DNA of 26,610 bases from contig JAADBR010000091.1 of assembly GCA_009995705.1 (NCBI GenBank), positions 1 to 26,610 of the forward strand, given 5' to 3'. The translations under genes and the position numbers were made by a program. The notes under the pieces were generated by a model. It was not told where the DNA came from. It saw nothing but the letters and a program-made list of their open reading frames with translations, and made no database searches. Below are positions 14,944 through 22,600 of the stretch, piece after piece. Position 1 is the first letter of the stretch, and every line of letters starts with the position of its first letter. The DNA comes from Microcystis aeruginosa W13-11 (GTDB lineage Bacteria > Cyanobacteriota > Cyanobacteriia > Cyanobacteriales > Microcystaceae).

Positions 14944-17100
14944 GTGACCATTCTCTGCTGGCTCGATCGCATTAGTGCTTCTGATCGCCCCCTGGTGGGG
15001 GAAAAAGCTTTTATTGCCAGTGAATTACACCAGCGAGGATACCCAATTATCAGGGGATTTGCCATTTTTAACCGCATTTTTGCGGAATTTTTGGAAACTA
15101 TCAACAATGCTGACTCCTTCCTGACTGATTTTCCCCAGTCTTCCCTCTATTTAGACGTAGATAACCCAAAAGCTCTGCAATTAGTCGCCAAAGAAAGTCG
15201 GAGGGCCATTTTACAAGCGCAAATTCCTCCTCTCTGGTTAGAAGAACTAGAGGTGGCCGTGGCACAATTATCCATGGATAGCCTAGTATGGCGCTTTTCC
15301 TTACCTGCTCATCTGGCTCGGCGAACTCTCGGTTTATTTTCCGCCCCCATCAGTGGAATTAAAGCAGATAATCTAGAAAATGCCCTAAAACAAGCCTGGG
15401 CGGAGTTATTCACCGCCAGAAGTCTATTTTATTGGCGAAAAGTGGGAATTGGTTTAGAAAAAATTCAATTATCTTTACTGGTACAACCGTTATTACCAGC
15501 CAATTGTGCGGGAAATGTGCTGATTAATGAGGATAACTGGCAAATTCAGGCGGTTTGGGGATTAGGACACAGTTTAGCTAATGGAGAAGTGTCACCGGAT
15601 ACCTATATTATCGATCGCTCCGGTCAATTACACAGTCGGCAATTGGGCAATAAATCCAGAGCTTATTATCTCAATAGTGACAGTAATCTGCTTGCGGCAC
15701 AATTATTAGCACCCAGTTTACAGGAAAGCTACTGTTTAGATAATTTCGCCATCGATCGCCTTTGTCAACTGGTTCAATCTCTACTGGCGGAAAAACCCAG
15801 CGTAACCAGCATAGAATGGCTGATGATGCTGGATGGTCAAATTTATATTCTTAACTGTCACAGTCAGGAAATCACCGCTACTACCTCCAATTATCCCTTA
15901 AGAGGATTAGGGGCATCCCCAGGGTTGGCATCGGGAGTGGCAAAAGTGATCAGCAATTTCGACTCCCCAGAGGCAAATTTTCAGGATTGCATTCTGGTTA
16001 CTACTAATTTACCTCCGAAAAAACTGCCCCATTTACGCCAAATTCGAGCAATGATCACGGAGCAGGGGGGATTAACTAGCCATGGAGCCATCTTAGCCCG
16101 GGAATTAGCCATTCCTGCCATTGTCGGGGTGAAAAATGCCACAGAAATTATCCGCTCAGGCGAGATAATTTTAGTAGATGGTACGAGGGGAATTATTTCT
16201 CTAGCATCTCAGGAACAGATTTCCTTACCCCCAGCACCCCCCAGAGAAACCGACGGGACGGCAATTGCTACCCGTTTGATGGTTAATCTCAGTCAAACTG
16301 AAAGTATTGCCAGAATCCAAGAGCTGCCTATTGATGGGATCGGTTTATTGCGCTCAGAATGGATGATTTTAGAGCTACTTTCTCAGCGCAATCTAGAAGA
16401 ATGGTTAACTCCAGAGCATCAAGAAGCATTGATCGAGAGATTAAGTGATTTAATCGCACAATTTGCCCTTAGTATCCAGCCTAAGCCTTTATTTTACCGT
16501 TCTTTTGATGCTCAACATTCGGCTAAAGACAGTCGGGGAACCCATGGTTATATTTTAGATCCGACTCTATTCGATCTAGAATTGCAAGCTTTACGACGGG
16601 TACAAACCACCAGCGCCACCAATATTAATTTACTGCTTCCCTTTGTCCGTGGGGTTGAAGAATTTATTTTTTGCCGGCAACGGGTACAATCGGCTTTACT
16701 CACTCAAGTCCCCTCTTTCCAATTGGGGATAATGGTGGAAGTCCCGGGGGTAATCTTTCAATTGAGGGATTATGTACAAGCAGGGGTACAGTTAATCGCT
16801 ATTGGTACTAATGATTTAACTCAATTACTTTTGGGCAGCGATCGAGAATATTTCTCAGAATATTTTAACGCCCGTCATCCCGCAGTCAGGGCAGCTTTAC
16901 AACAAATTATTACTCAAGCAAAAGTTTTACAGATTCCCTGTTCCGTTTGCGGCATGGCTATCGTCCAGTATCCTGAAATTATCGATGATCTGATTGCTTG
17001 GGGTGTGACTTCTCTTTCGGTGGATACAGAAGCAGTTTTAGCCACTAGAGAGGCAATTGTTCGCGCCGAAAGAAGGTTTTTATTGGAAAATGGCAGATAA
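14944..17100 (+). CDS. PEP-utilizing enzyme (PEP synthase-like) with degenerate ATP-binding half
   Basis: The 718-aa protein starts at a GTG. Residues 1-310 align in outline with the PEP-synthase ATP-binding domain (LVGEKAFIASELHQRGYPI; IEWLMMLDGQIYILN). However, the usual VRSS..ED..ASFAGQ block reads VWRFSLPAHLARRTLG and the terminal Q-R-P motif reads NCHSQ. Residues 318-420 are the phosphohistidine domain with GGLTSHGAILARE (His380). Residues 440-718 are the PEP/pyruvate TIM barrel with GIGLLRSEW (R470), FYRSFDA (R519), IMVEVPG (E599), IGTNDLTQLLLGSDRE (N623, D624, R634) and VCG (C669), the full catalytic set of the family. The first 30% therefore looks inactive for ATP while the rest looks intact. 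The protein is shorter than the roughly 800 aa of PpsA. It may act as a partner or regulator instead of a full synthase. Confidence 0.82.
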   Translation: MTILCWLDRISASDRPLVGEKAFIASELHQRGYPIIRGFAIFNRIFAEFLETINNADSFLTDFPQSSLYLDVDNPKALQLVAKESRRAILQAQIPPLWLEELEVAVAQLSMDSLVWRFSLPAHLARRTLGLFSAPISGIKADNLENALKQAWAELFTARSLFYWRKVGIGLEKIQLSLLVQPLLPANCAGNVLINEDNWQIQAVWGLGHSLANGEVSPDTYIIDRSGQLHSRQLGNKSRAYYLNSDSNLLAAQLLAPSLQESYCLDNFAIDRLCQLVQSLLAEKPSVTSIEWLMMLDGQIYILNCHSQEITATTSNYPLRGLGASPGLASGVAKVISNFDSPEANFQDCILVTTNLPPKKLPHLRQIRAMITEQGGLTSHGAILARELAIPAIVGVKNATEIIRSGEIILVDGTRGIISLASQEQISLPPAPPRETDGTAIATRLMVNLSQTESIARIQELPIDGIGLLRSEWMILELLSQRNLEEWLTPEHQEALIERLSDLIAQFALSIQPKPLFYRSFDAQHSAKDSRGTHGYILDPTLFDLELQALRRVQTTSATNINLLLPFVRGVEEFIFCRQRVQSALLTQVPSFQLGIMVEVPGVIFQLRDYVQAGVQLIAIGTNDLTQLLLGSDREYFSEYFNARHPAVRAALQQIITQAKVLQIPCSVCGMAIVQYPEIIDDLIAWGVTSLSVDTEAVLATREAIVRAERRFLLENGR

Positions 17101-17894
17101 CCTCGGCAAAAGGAGCGTTAGGGGTTGGCTGTTGGGGAAGATGTTAAGTAGGGCTTGCTGAATAAATGTGAAATGTAGGCAAAGTAAGGGTTTTGGGGCT
17201 TTTCTCGCGGAACAGGTGCAAGATTTTGAGAGAATCGTCGTTCAAAACCTCGCGTCTTCATCGGCCCGCGTCCTGTAGGGGCGAAGCATTCGGGCAATAA
17301 CCTATCGGTGAATTGCGGCAAAAAGTTTCTCGTGGGGGCAGGGTGTGGGGTGTAGGGTGTAGAGTGTAGGGTTTTACCTATTTTCGTCTGGTAAATTACC
17401 GCCTCTCCTCGACTTTGTGTGATAATCAGTGCTTATCATTCGTAGGAGTCTTGCCAAACAAAGCTTTAAAGACTATATTTTCCGAAAATTATCGGCTGCA
17501 TCTCCTATTTGTGACTTTCCCCCACCTATGGGTGAGCAGCAGCAGTTATTTAAAGAGGGCGAATGCAATTCGCCCCTACAATAATATTATTGCGCCAGTC
17601 GGCGATCGAATCAAGTTTTTGTTAGGAAATATTAAGGGTTTCTCCCAATCAAGACTAGACAGCATTCTCTGAGAAAATAATGTAGGCACTCATTATCGTT
17701 AGGGAAATTCCTCTCGCGAGTTGCCTGAGCTATATTTGCTAGTTCGGTTTCTCCGTAAGGATTCAGGTCATACAAAAAGCAGTCAACCCCTTGCTGTGTA
17801 AGCATTTAGGGGAATTATGGACAAATGCTCATTCTCATTAAGAAACGCTGAAAGCCTTAATTTTCGTCCTTACGGTTTCTCCTATATTATCCAG
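17101..17894. other. 794-nt non-coding spacer made of dispersed repeats
   Basis: No credible gene is present; short frames at 17118-17321 and 17415-17672 read through repeat-like DNA. From about 17143 to 17330 lies a block that begins AAGTAGGGCTTGCTGAATAA and ends around TAGGGGCGAAGCATTCGGGC, with the look of a dispersed repeat. A G-rich GGGTGTGGGGTGTAGGGTGT run at about 17339-17370 resembles the one after 13260. A palindrome lies at 17557-17575. CGGTTTCTCC occurs directly repeated at 17745-17754 and 17873-17882, with CCGTAAGGA (17753) and TCCTTACGG (17867) inverted beside them. These may mark the ends of a small insertion of about 130 bp. Confidence 0.6.
17557..17575. repeat. Palindrome GGGCGAAT-GCA-ATTCGCCC
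   Basis: A perfect 8-bp stem with a 3-nt loop, followed by CTACA. It is the second member in this window of the GGGCG...CGCCCCTAC palindrome type; the first is at 7527-7545. No U-tract follows. Confidence 0.65.
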
Positions 17895-19022
17895 CTAACG
17901 CTCAAAATCTCCTTTTTCCATGTGTTCTTTAAATTTATTGAGATTATCTATACATAATTCGAGTAATTCTGGGATATTGTTAATGCGTTTTTCTCCACCA
18001 TTGTCTAAGTTAAAATAGAAAGGTGGATTATAGTTTGGGTCTCTACCGTAATTTTTAATTTCATTAAGAAGATTTTTAAAATCATTTACTATTTGATACA
18101 TTTCCCATACTCTATAGTTAGACTTCCAAAATATTCGTGTACTTTTCACCTCTTTATTTTGTGCGTTAATTCCTTTGTACCAGATTTTTTTTAAACTTCC
18201 TTCACCGTGTTTTAATTCGGACATTTTTTGTCTCGTTACCCTATTCCATCTCCAGAGAGATACAATTATTACTAAAGGAACTAATAATAATATTGGTAAA
18301 AAAACTATATTATTTAAGTTGAATGCGGAAAAAATACTACCTACATTTGCGACTAATGCAATACCACCAAAAACGACCGTAACCCAATCATTTTCTTCTG
18401 CTTCAAATTTTAAAGTTTGCATATAGCTTTCCCAAACAATAGGCTTTTGACCATCGGGTAAATTATTAAAGTATAAATCATTAATTTTAGGCTCAATATT
18501 AGTGGCAATATATCTACCAATTCTAACAATCAGATAAGTATTTCCATGAACAAGAAGGATGATTAATATACAAGAAGCGGGAACTATTATTCCTAGAATA
18601 ATGGCTGAAGGAATTCGTCGTTCAATTGGAATATCATAAAAGTTTTGTCGAGATATTGTTTCTGTTTCTGTCTCTTTTTCTTTAATAACTAACCCTGAAG
18701 TTGAATTTGTTTCTTGATTTGTGTGACTATTATCCCGTTTTGGATGAGATATTGTCTGTTTTATTGTATTTCCTGTTTTCTTTTCTATTCTAGTTGTATC
18801 TGTGGGTATTCTAGTAACAGTTGTTGTCTCTTTCATGATAGGAAGATTAGCGATGGGACTGATCCCAATTCCCAGTAAAGTCAAAACTAGAGCGCCTCCG
18901 AAGACAATAACATTAGTGCGATTTTGCCCGGTTTGTAAAATTTCCGTTCTCAGGGTTTTATACTCCTCCATACACACATCGATCGCTTTATTGATATCGG
19001 GTTGATTGTTGTTATTAGGCAT
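17895..19022 (-). CDS. Four-helix membrane protein of unknown function
   Basis: The 375-aa protein has hydrophobic segments at about residues 36-58, 138-160, 213-234 and 238-257. The N-terminus (DVCMEEYKTLRTEILQT) is a short amphipathic helix running into the first membrane segment, a pattern seen in several membrane effector or sensor families. Between helices 1 and 2 lies a 75-residue Thr/Lys/Glu-rich loop (KETTTVTRIPTDTTRIEKK and more) of low complexity. The C-terminal 115 residues are soluble and basic/aromatic (YKGINAQNKEVKSTRIFW; LLNEIKNYGRDPNYNPPFYF). I recognise no domain. The gene is AT-rich and flanked by repeat-filled spacers, which fits an accessory gene. The start ATG at 19022 fits the helix pattern. 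Confidence 0.6.
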   Translation of the reverse strand: MPNNNNQPDINKAIDVCMEEYKTLRTEILQTGQNRTNVIVFGGALVLTLLGIGISPIANLPIMKETTTVTRIPTDTTRIEKKTGNTIKQTISHPKRDNSHTNQETNSTSGLVIKEKETETETISRQNFYDIPIERRIPSAIILGIIVPASCILIILLVHGNTYLIVRIGRYIATNIEPKINDLYFNNLPDGQKPIVWESYMQTLKFEAEENDWVTVVFGGIALVANVGSIFSAFNLNNIVFLPILLLVPLVIIVSLWRWNRVTRQKMSELKHGEGSLKKIWYKGINAQNKEVKSTRIFWKSNYRVWEMYQIVNDFKNLLNEIKNYGRDPNYNPPFYFNLDNGGEKRINNIPELLELCIDNLNKFKEHMEKGDFER

Positions 19023-19079
19023 TTTTTAAATCCTGAATTTATATATAGTTGTAATTTTATCTGGTCAAATAGAATTACA

Positions 19080-19174
19080 CTATTGGCTTAAACTTTTCTT
19101 AATTAGTTCTAATGCGATTTGTAAATTAGCCTGTGTCCAAAGGAGAGAAGTGCATCATTAGGAACATACTTTCC
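19080..19174 (-). pseudogene. Lost C-terminus of the GH15-like gene (after stop and frameshift)
   Basis: After the TAG that ends the gene at 19175-19177 the same frame continues GKYVPNDA. A shift of one base near 19151 then gives TSLLWTQANLQIALELIKKS before a TAG at 19080-19082. Members of this family typically end 'YYLE.G.YVPND..PLLWTQANL..AL..L', so this is the native C-terminus, cut off by one nonsense codon and one apparent single-base deletion. Confidence 0.75.
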
Positions 19175-20398
19175 CTATTCTAGATAGTATAATTCGGGAC
19201 ATTTCAACTCACCGACGGGGGAATCTTTTCCCGTAATTTGTCCGAGAGAACGATTGAAGTAATGGGTTTGTAGGTTAAGATATTTTTCCTGACCTGTACT
19301 CTGGAATTTAAGGGCAAAAATGGTAGAAATAATCGGATCAAAAATACACCATTGTGCTTCTTCACCTAGGTTAAATCTTCTTCCTTGTTCCTGTAACCAA
19401 CTTTCCCTTTCCGTCCATACAGTGGTGCGGATTTCTGGGGGAATTAAGCGATAGTCTCGACACCAAAAAGAATCACCTAAATAGCGACGAATACCGTAAT
19501 CTCCCTGAAGGTGAATGATAACATTATTAAGAATTTGATCGGCGATATTCGTCTCCAGCACTTGTAAGGGATAAATCAAAAAAATTAGGGCTGCATCATA
19601 ACTTCTTGCTTGCGGTACTGGGAGAAGACACTCGGCAGGTAAAATCTGGTATAAAGCTTGTTCTCCTATCTCAATTAATTCCGCTAAAAATGCTGGTGTA
19701 ATCCTGCGATTTTCGGCTGTGAGATTTATCTCTGTCTCGATTAATAACCTTTTTAATTCCCGTAATCCCGCTACCACAACCCCGATGCTAGATGCTTCTA
19801 TTTTGCGGGTTTCTTCCCAGTGACCGCTATCCTCATCCTGCCAATAACTAATCCCTTGAAAATATAAAGGAAATAGGGCAATTGTTTCCAGACAGTGGTG
19901 GGAAAGCTGAATATATTTTTCCCGTGCTAAACGACAATAAAACCAGAGAAAATAGCCAAGAGCATCATTTTGTGCGTGTTGCCAAACTTGGTCAATTTCC
20001 GTTAGTGTACGTCCCTCAAAACGAATATGAGGACGTTCTCTGATCTTTTCAGGATTAACCCGACCTTGGATAATATTAATAAAACGCCTTTGGAACTTTT
20101 GAAAATAGTTCATCAAAGTCTGAATATTCTTGACAGCGATCGCTGTCTGTCCGATAATATAGTGAGAATAAGCCAGATAAACGTTATCCCGCAGCCAAAC
20201 ATTGGCGTATCCCGTGTATTCTGTCTTATTACTGACTGATGCTGCCGGAAATAAGCCATTTTCCAGCTGGGGAAATCTCAAGACATGATTTTCCGACAAA
20301 AACGCGGATAATCTCTGAATATCCCCCAGAGAGTAGCGGTATTTAATGAAATCGAGAATTTTTTCGTTGTGAACAACCAGCATCGGCAAAACACTCAA
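19175..20398 (-). CDS. GH15-like (phosphorylase-kinase alpha / glucoamylase-like) protein, C-terminally truncated
   Basis: The 407-aa protein belongs to the (alpha/alpha)6-barrel GH15 group that includes glucoamylases and the alpha subunit of phosphorylase kinase. Family features are FPAASVSNKTEYTGYANVWLRDNVY near residue 50-75, IRFEGRTLTEIDQVWQHAQNDALGYFLWFY near 125-155, HWEETRKIEASSIGVVVAGL near 205-225, and GIRRYLGDSFWCRDYR near 300. These are typical of cyanobacterial homologues of unknown substrate, probably acting on glucans or other carbohydrates. The frame ends at TAG right after ELYYLE, and about 30 residues of the normal C-terminus follow downstream out of frame. The ATG lies 30 nt after the stop of the 118-aa membrane protein, suggesting an operon. 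Whether the truncated protein works is unknown. Confidence 0.82.
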   Translation of the reverse strand: MSVLPMLVVHNEKILDFIKYRYSLGDIQRLSAFLSENHVLRFPQLENGLFPAASVSNKTEYTGYANVWLRDNVYLAYSHYIIGQTAIAVKNIQTLMNYFQKFQRRFINIIQGRVNPEKIRERPHIRFEGRTLTEIDQVWQHAQNDALGYFLWFYCRLAREKYIQLSHHCLETIALFPLYFQGISYWQDEDSGHWEETRKIEASSIGVVVAGLRELKRLLIETEINLTAENRRITPAFLAELIEIGEQALYQILPAECLLPVPQARSYDAALIFLIYPLQVLETNIADQILNNVIIHLQGDYGIRRYLGDSFWCRDYRLIPPEIRTTVWTERESWLQEQGRRFNLGEEAQWCIFDPIISTIFALKFQSTGQEKYLNLQTHYFNRSLGQITGKDSPVGELKCPELYYLE

Positions 20399-20428
20399 AT
20401 AATCTGCTCAAAAACGCATTTATCCCAG

Positions 20429-20785
20429 TCAATTCTGCTGAGAAACCCAAAAAATGCGTCTTTGATTAGGATCCCGTCGGGGACTTTGTTCCCCCATCAC
20501 TTGCCGCGCCTGACTAGGATCAAAGCTGCGAGTAAATTGACCGCGCAATTGATTGACGCGTTCCTCCTTTTCTTGGGCCGCCAAACGCACTTCTTCTAAT
20601 TTTGCCTGTTGCATTTGTTGGTAGGGTAACAAACGAGCGATCGCAAAAACCGCCGTGATGGAAATGGCGCTGTAGGCAATAATTCGCAGCCAAATCTCGA
20701 TAACTTGCCATTTTTGGGATTTATTGCCGCTTTTTGGCTTTTTTTGTGGTTTTTTGTCGGTTTGGTTTCCTGTTCTTGCGGTCAT
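20429..20785 (-). CDS. Small single-pass membrane protein with coiled coil, function unknown
   Basis: The 118-aa protein has a very basic N-terminus (TDKKPQKKPKSGNKSQKW), one membrane helix at about 30-50 (WLRIIAYSAISITAVFAIA), then a charged helix QQAKLEEVRLAAQEKEERVN likely to form a coiled coil, and a C-terminal stretch FDPSQARQVMGEQSPRRDP ending near RIFWVSQ. The topology resembles FtsB/FtsL-type proteins, but I see no specific motif for them. It looks like a conserved cyanobacterial hypothetical protein. It precedes the GH15-like gene by 30 nt on the same strand. Confidence 0.7.
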   Translation of the reverse strand: MTARTGNQTDKKPQKKPKSGNKSQKWQVIEIWLRIIAYSAISITAVFAIARLLPYQQMQQAKLEEVRLAAQEKEERVNQLRGQFTRSFDPSQARQVMGEQSPRRDPNQRRIFWVSQQN

Positions 20786-20875
20786 AGATTTATGAGTATA
20801 AGTAAAATCGGTCAGAAAAGTGGCTAATTACTTTTAAGTTACACCCAATCACTGATAACTGATGACCGATAACCG

Positions 20876-20927
20876 AAAAAACCCCAATCGGTCTATCCTA
20901 TAGCTAGGTCAGACGGGATCGGGGTTT
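20876..20927 (-). terminator. Rho-independent terminator of psaM
   Basis: Read on the minus strand, AAACCCCGATC (20927-20917) pairs with GATTGGGGTTT (20889-20879) with 10 of 11 positions matching, and a run of six T follows (20881-20876). The loop is 27 nt and contains further possible pairing. It begins 13 nt after the psaM stop. Confidence 0.8.
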
Positions 20928-20940
20928 ATTGAAAGTGACT

Positions 20941-21033
20941 TTACTTATAAAGTTCCGTCGCTAGACGAAAAGCCAAAATCCCGGGGATTAAAGCAATTAC
21001 CAGAGCGACTAGAACTTGAGTATCAGAAAGCAT
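20941..21033 (-). CDS. psaM: Photosystem I reaction centre subunit XII (PsaM)
   Basis: The ATG at 21033 gives a 30-aa protein, MLSDTQVLVALVIALIPGIL then AFRLATELYK. This is the typical PsaM sequence: a short lumenal or stromal start 'SDTQ', one membrane helix, and the conserved 'FRL.TELYK' end. PsaM is a small peripheral thylakoid subunit of photosystem I that helps stabilise the trimer. A strong GAGGAG ribosome site lies 10 nt before the ATG, and a rho-independent terminator follows. The gene is complete and of normal length. Confidence 0.95.
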   Translation of the reverse strand: MLSDTQVLVALVIALIPGILAFRLATELYK

Positions 21034-21220
21034 TGCTGATTATCTCCTCATAAAGATATTCATCCAATACTTTCCGACATCATCGGGGTTCTCTGCATCA
21101 CTTCGTTACAAGACTTCATATCTCCCCCCCGATGACGGTTATCTCCCCTAGAAAAGAAAGTTGTAAAAGCGTTAATCTGAAGTATTGCCATGATTACATT
21201 TATTTTTACCTGCGGCCTCA

Positions 21221-21940
21221 ATGTTAGACTCGCTCCTTGATTCATCTCTAACCCTTAGCCTAAAAACCCCGTTAATTCTGTTGGTTCTCGTTGCCCTAGA
21301 AGCGGTATTATCAGCAGATAACGCCATTGCTCTCGCTTCCATAGCACAGGGATTAGGAGATCATCAGCGTCAACGTCAGGCCTTGAATATTGGCTTAGTT
21401 TTCGCCTATATTCTCCGTATGGTCTTGATTCTTACCGCCACCTGGGTGGTTAAATACTGGCAGTTTGAACTTTTGGGAGCAGTATATTTGCTCTGGTTAG
21501 TCTTCAATTACTTTGCCTCCCCTGAAGACAAGGATCACACCCATCATAGTCTCAAGTTTCAATCTCTCTGGCAAGCTATCCCCCTAATTGCCGTTACCGA
21601 TTTAGCTTTTTCCCTCGATAGTGTCACCACCTCCATCGCCGTGGCCGATGATACTTGGTTGATCCTGCTTGGTGGTACGATCGGAGTAGTTACCCTGCGC
21701 TTTATGGCGGGTTTATTTATTCGCTGGTTGGAGGAATACACCCACCTAGAAGACGCTGGTTTTGTCACCGTCGGTTTGGTGGGTTTAAGATTGCTGTTGC
21801 GGGTGATTAGTCCCGATTTTGTGCCGCCGGAATGGATTATGATTAGTTTAATTGCTATCCTCTTTGCTTGGGGTTTCTCAAAACGCAACGATCGAGAACC
21901 AATAGAGAGTGATCCCATCCAATCTGATGAATTGCCATAA
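21221..21940 (+). CDS. TerC family membrane protein (YjbE/Alx-like)
   Basis: The 239-aa protein has seven or so hydrophobic segments and the TerC signature acids: LEAVLSADNAIALA with D33 in the first half, and VTDLAFSLDSVTTSIAV in the second. These paired Asp/Asn motifs line the ion path in the family. Bacterial and plant TerC homologues have been tied to manganese export and to thylakoid membrane assembly; the substrate here is not shown by the sequence. It is divergent from psaM with a 187-nt spacer. Length and motifs are normal. It ends just before a copy of the dispersed repeat at 21951. Confidence 0.88.
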   Translation: MLDSLLDSSLTLSLKTPLILLVLVALEAVLSADNAIALASIAQGLGDHQRQRQALNIGLVFAYILRMVLILTATWVVKYWQFELLGAVYLLWLVFNYFASPEDKDHTHHSLKFQSLWQAIPLIAVTDLAFSLDSVTTSIAVADDTWLILLGGTIGVVTLRFMAGLFIRWLEEYTHLEDAGFVTVGLVGLRLLLRVISPDFVPPEWIMISLIAILFAWGFSKRNDREPIESDPIQSDELP

Positions 21941-21950
21941 AATAATCATC

Positions 21951-22016
21951 AGGAGTCAGTGTTCAGTGATCAGATTTGAGTTTTCAGGTCACTGATTACT
22001 GTTTACTGTTCACTGA
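21951..22016 (+). repeat. Intergenic inverted repeat, second copy of the 5711 element
   Basis: GTCAGTGTTCAGTGATCAG on the left faces CTGATTACTGTTTACTGTTC on the right, around the core ATTTGAGTTTTCAGG. The 19 bases at 21969-21987 are identical to 5729-5747. This copy is shorter than the first because it lacks the middle segment present at about 5752-5795. Confidence 0.6.
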
Positions 22017-22037
22017 AAAGAAAATCCCTAGAAGATC

Positions 22038-22520
22038 ATGCCATCTTTACCGACTCCATCTGCTGATACCTTAGAAAATTCTACTCGATCGCCCTCTTGG
22101 AAAATTAAACTCCTCTACGATGGAGAATGTCCCCTCTGCTTGCGCGAGGTCAATTTTCTGCAAAAACGGGATGCTGGGAGAGGATTAGTTGCTTTTGTCG
22201 ATATTGCCGCCGAAAACTATAATCCAGAGGAAAATGGCGGTATTTCCTTCGCGGCAGCCATGGGACGAATCCATGCCGTACTAGCCGATGGTACTATCCT
22301 CCAAAATGTGGAAGTGTTTCGCCAAGTCTATGATATTTTGGGCATTGGTTGGATTTATGCCGCTACCAAATGGCCAGTTATTGGGTTTCTAGTGGATATT
22401 ATCTATGAAATTTGGGCTTCTTGGCGATTAACCTTAACCGGACGACCGAATTTAAAAACAATCTTAGCAGAGCGTCAAAAACGTCTGGAATGCAACGCAT
22501 CAAATCGTTGTTCTCGCTGA
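22038..22520 (+). CDS. DUF393 / DCC1-like thiol-disulfide oxidoreductase family protein
   Basis: The 160-aa protein carries the family motif YDGECPLCLREVNFL at about residues 27-41, with the CxxC pair at C31 and C34, as in thioredoxin-fold DUF393 proteins. FVDIAAENYNP, GRIHAVLADGTILQNVEVFRQVYDILG and the C-terminal YEIWASWRLTLTGRP are conserved as well. The partner and substrate of these proteins are unknown; a redox role is inferred from the CxxC. A related, decayed 50-bp fragment of this coding sequence lies at 25261-25310. Confidence 0.88.
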   Translation: MPSLPTPSADTLENSTRSPSWKIKLLYDGECPLCLREVNFLQKRDAGRGLVAFVDIAAENYNPEENGGISFAAAMGRIHAVLADGTILQNVEVFRQVYDILGIGWIYAATKWPVIGFLVDIIYEIWASWRLTLTGRPNLKTILAERQKRLECNASNRCSR

Positions 22521-22600
22521 GTTAAAATCTCCTAACCCTACCCCCCACTGAGAATCACCCCTTGGGATGGGATAATTCTGCCCTAGCAATAAATGGTACT

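Noticed and set aside
17118..17321. A 67-codon minus-strand frame with the text RGFERRFSQNLAPVPREK.
   Set aside because: This reads through what looks like dispersed repeat DNA, and has no domain or ribosome site.
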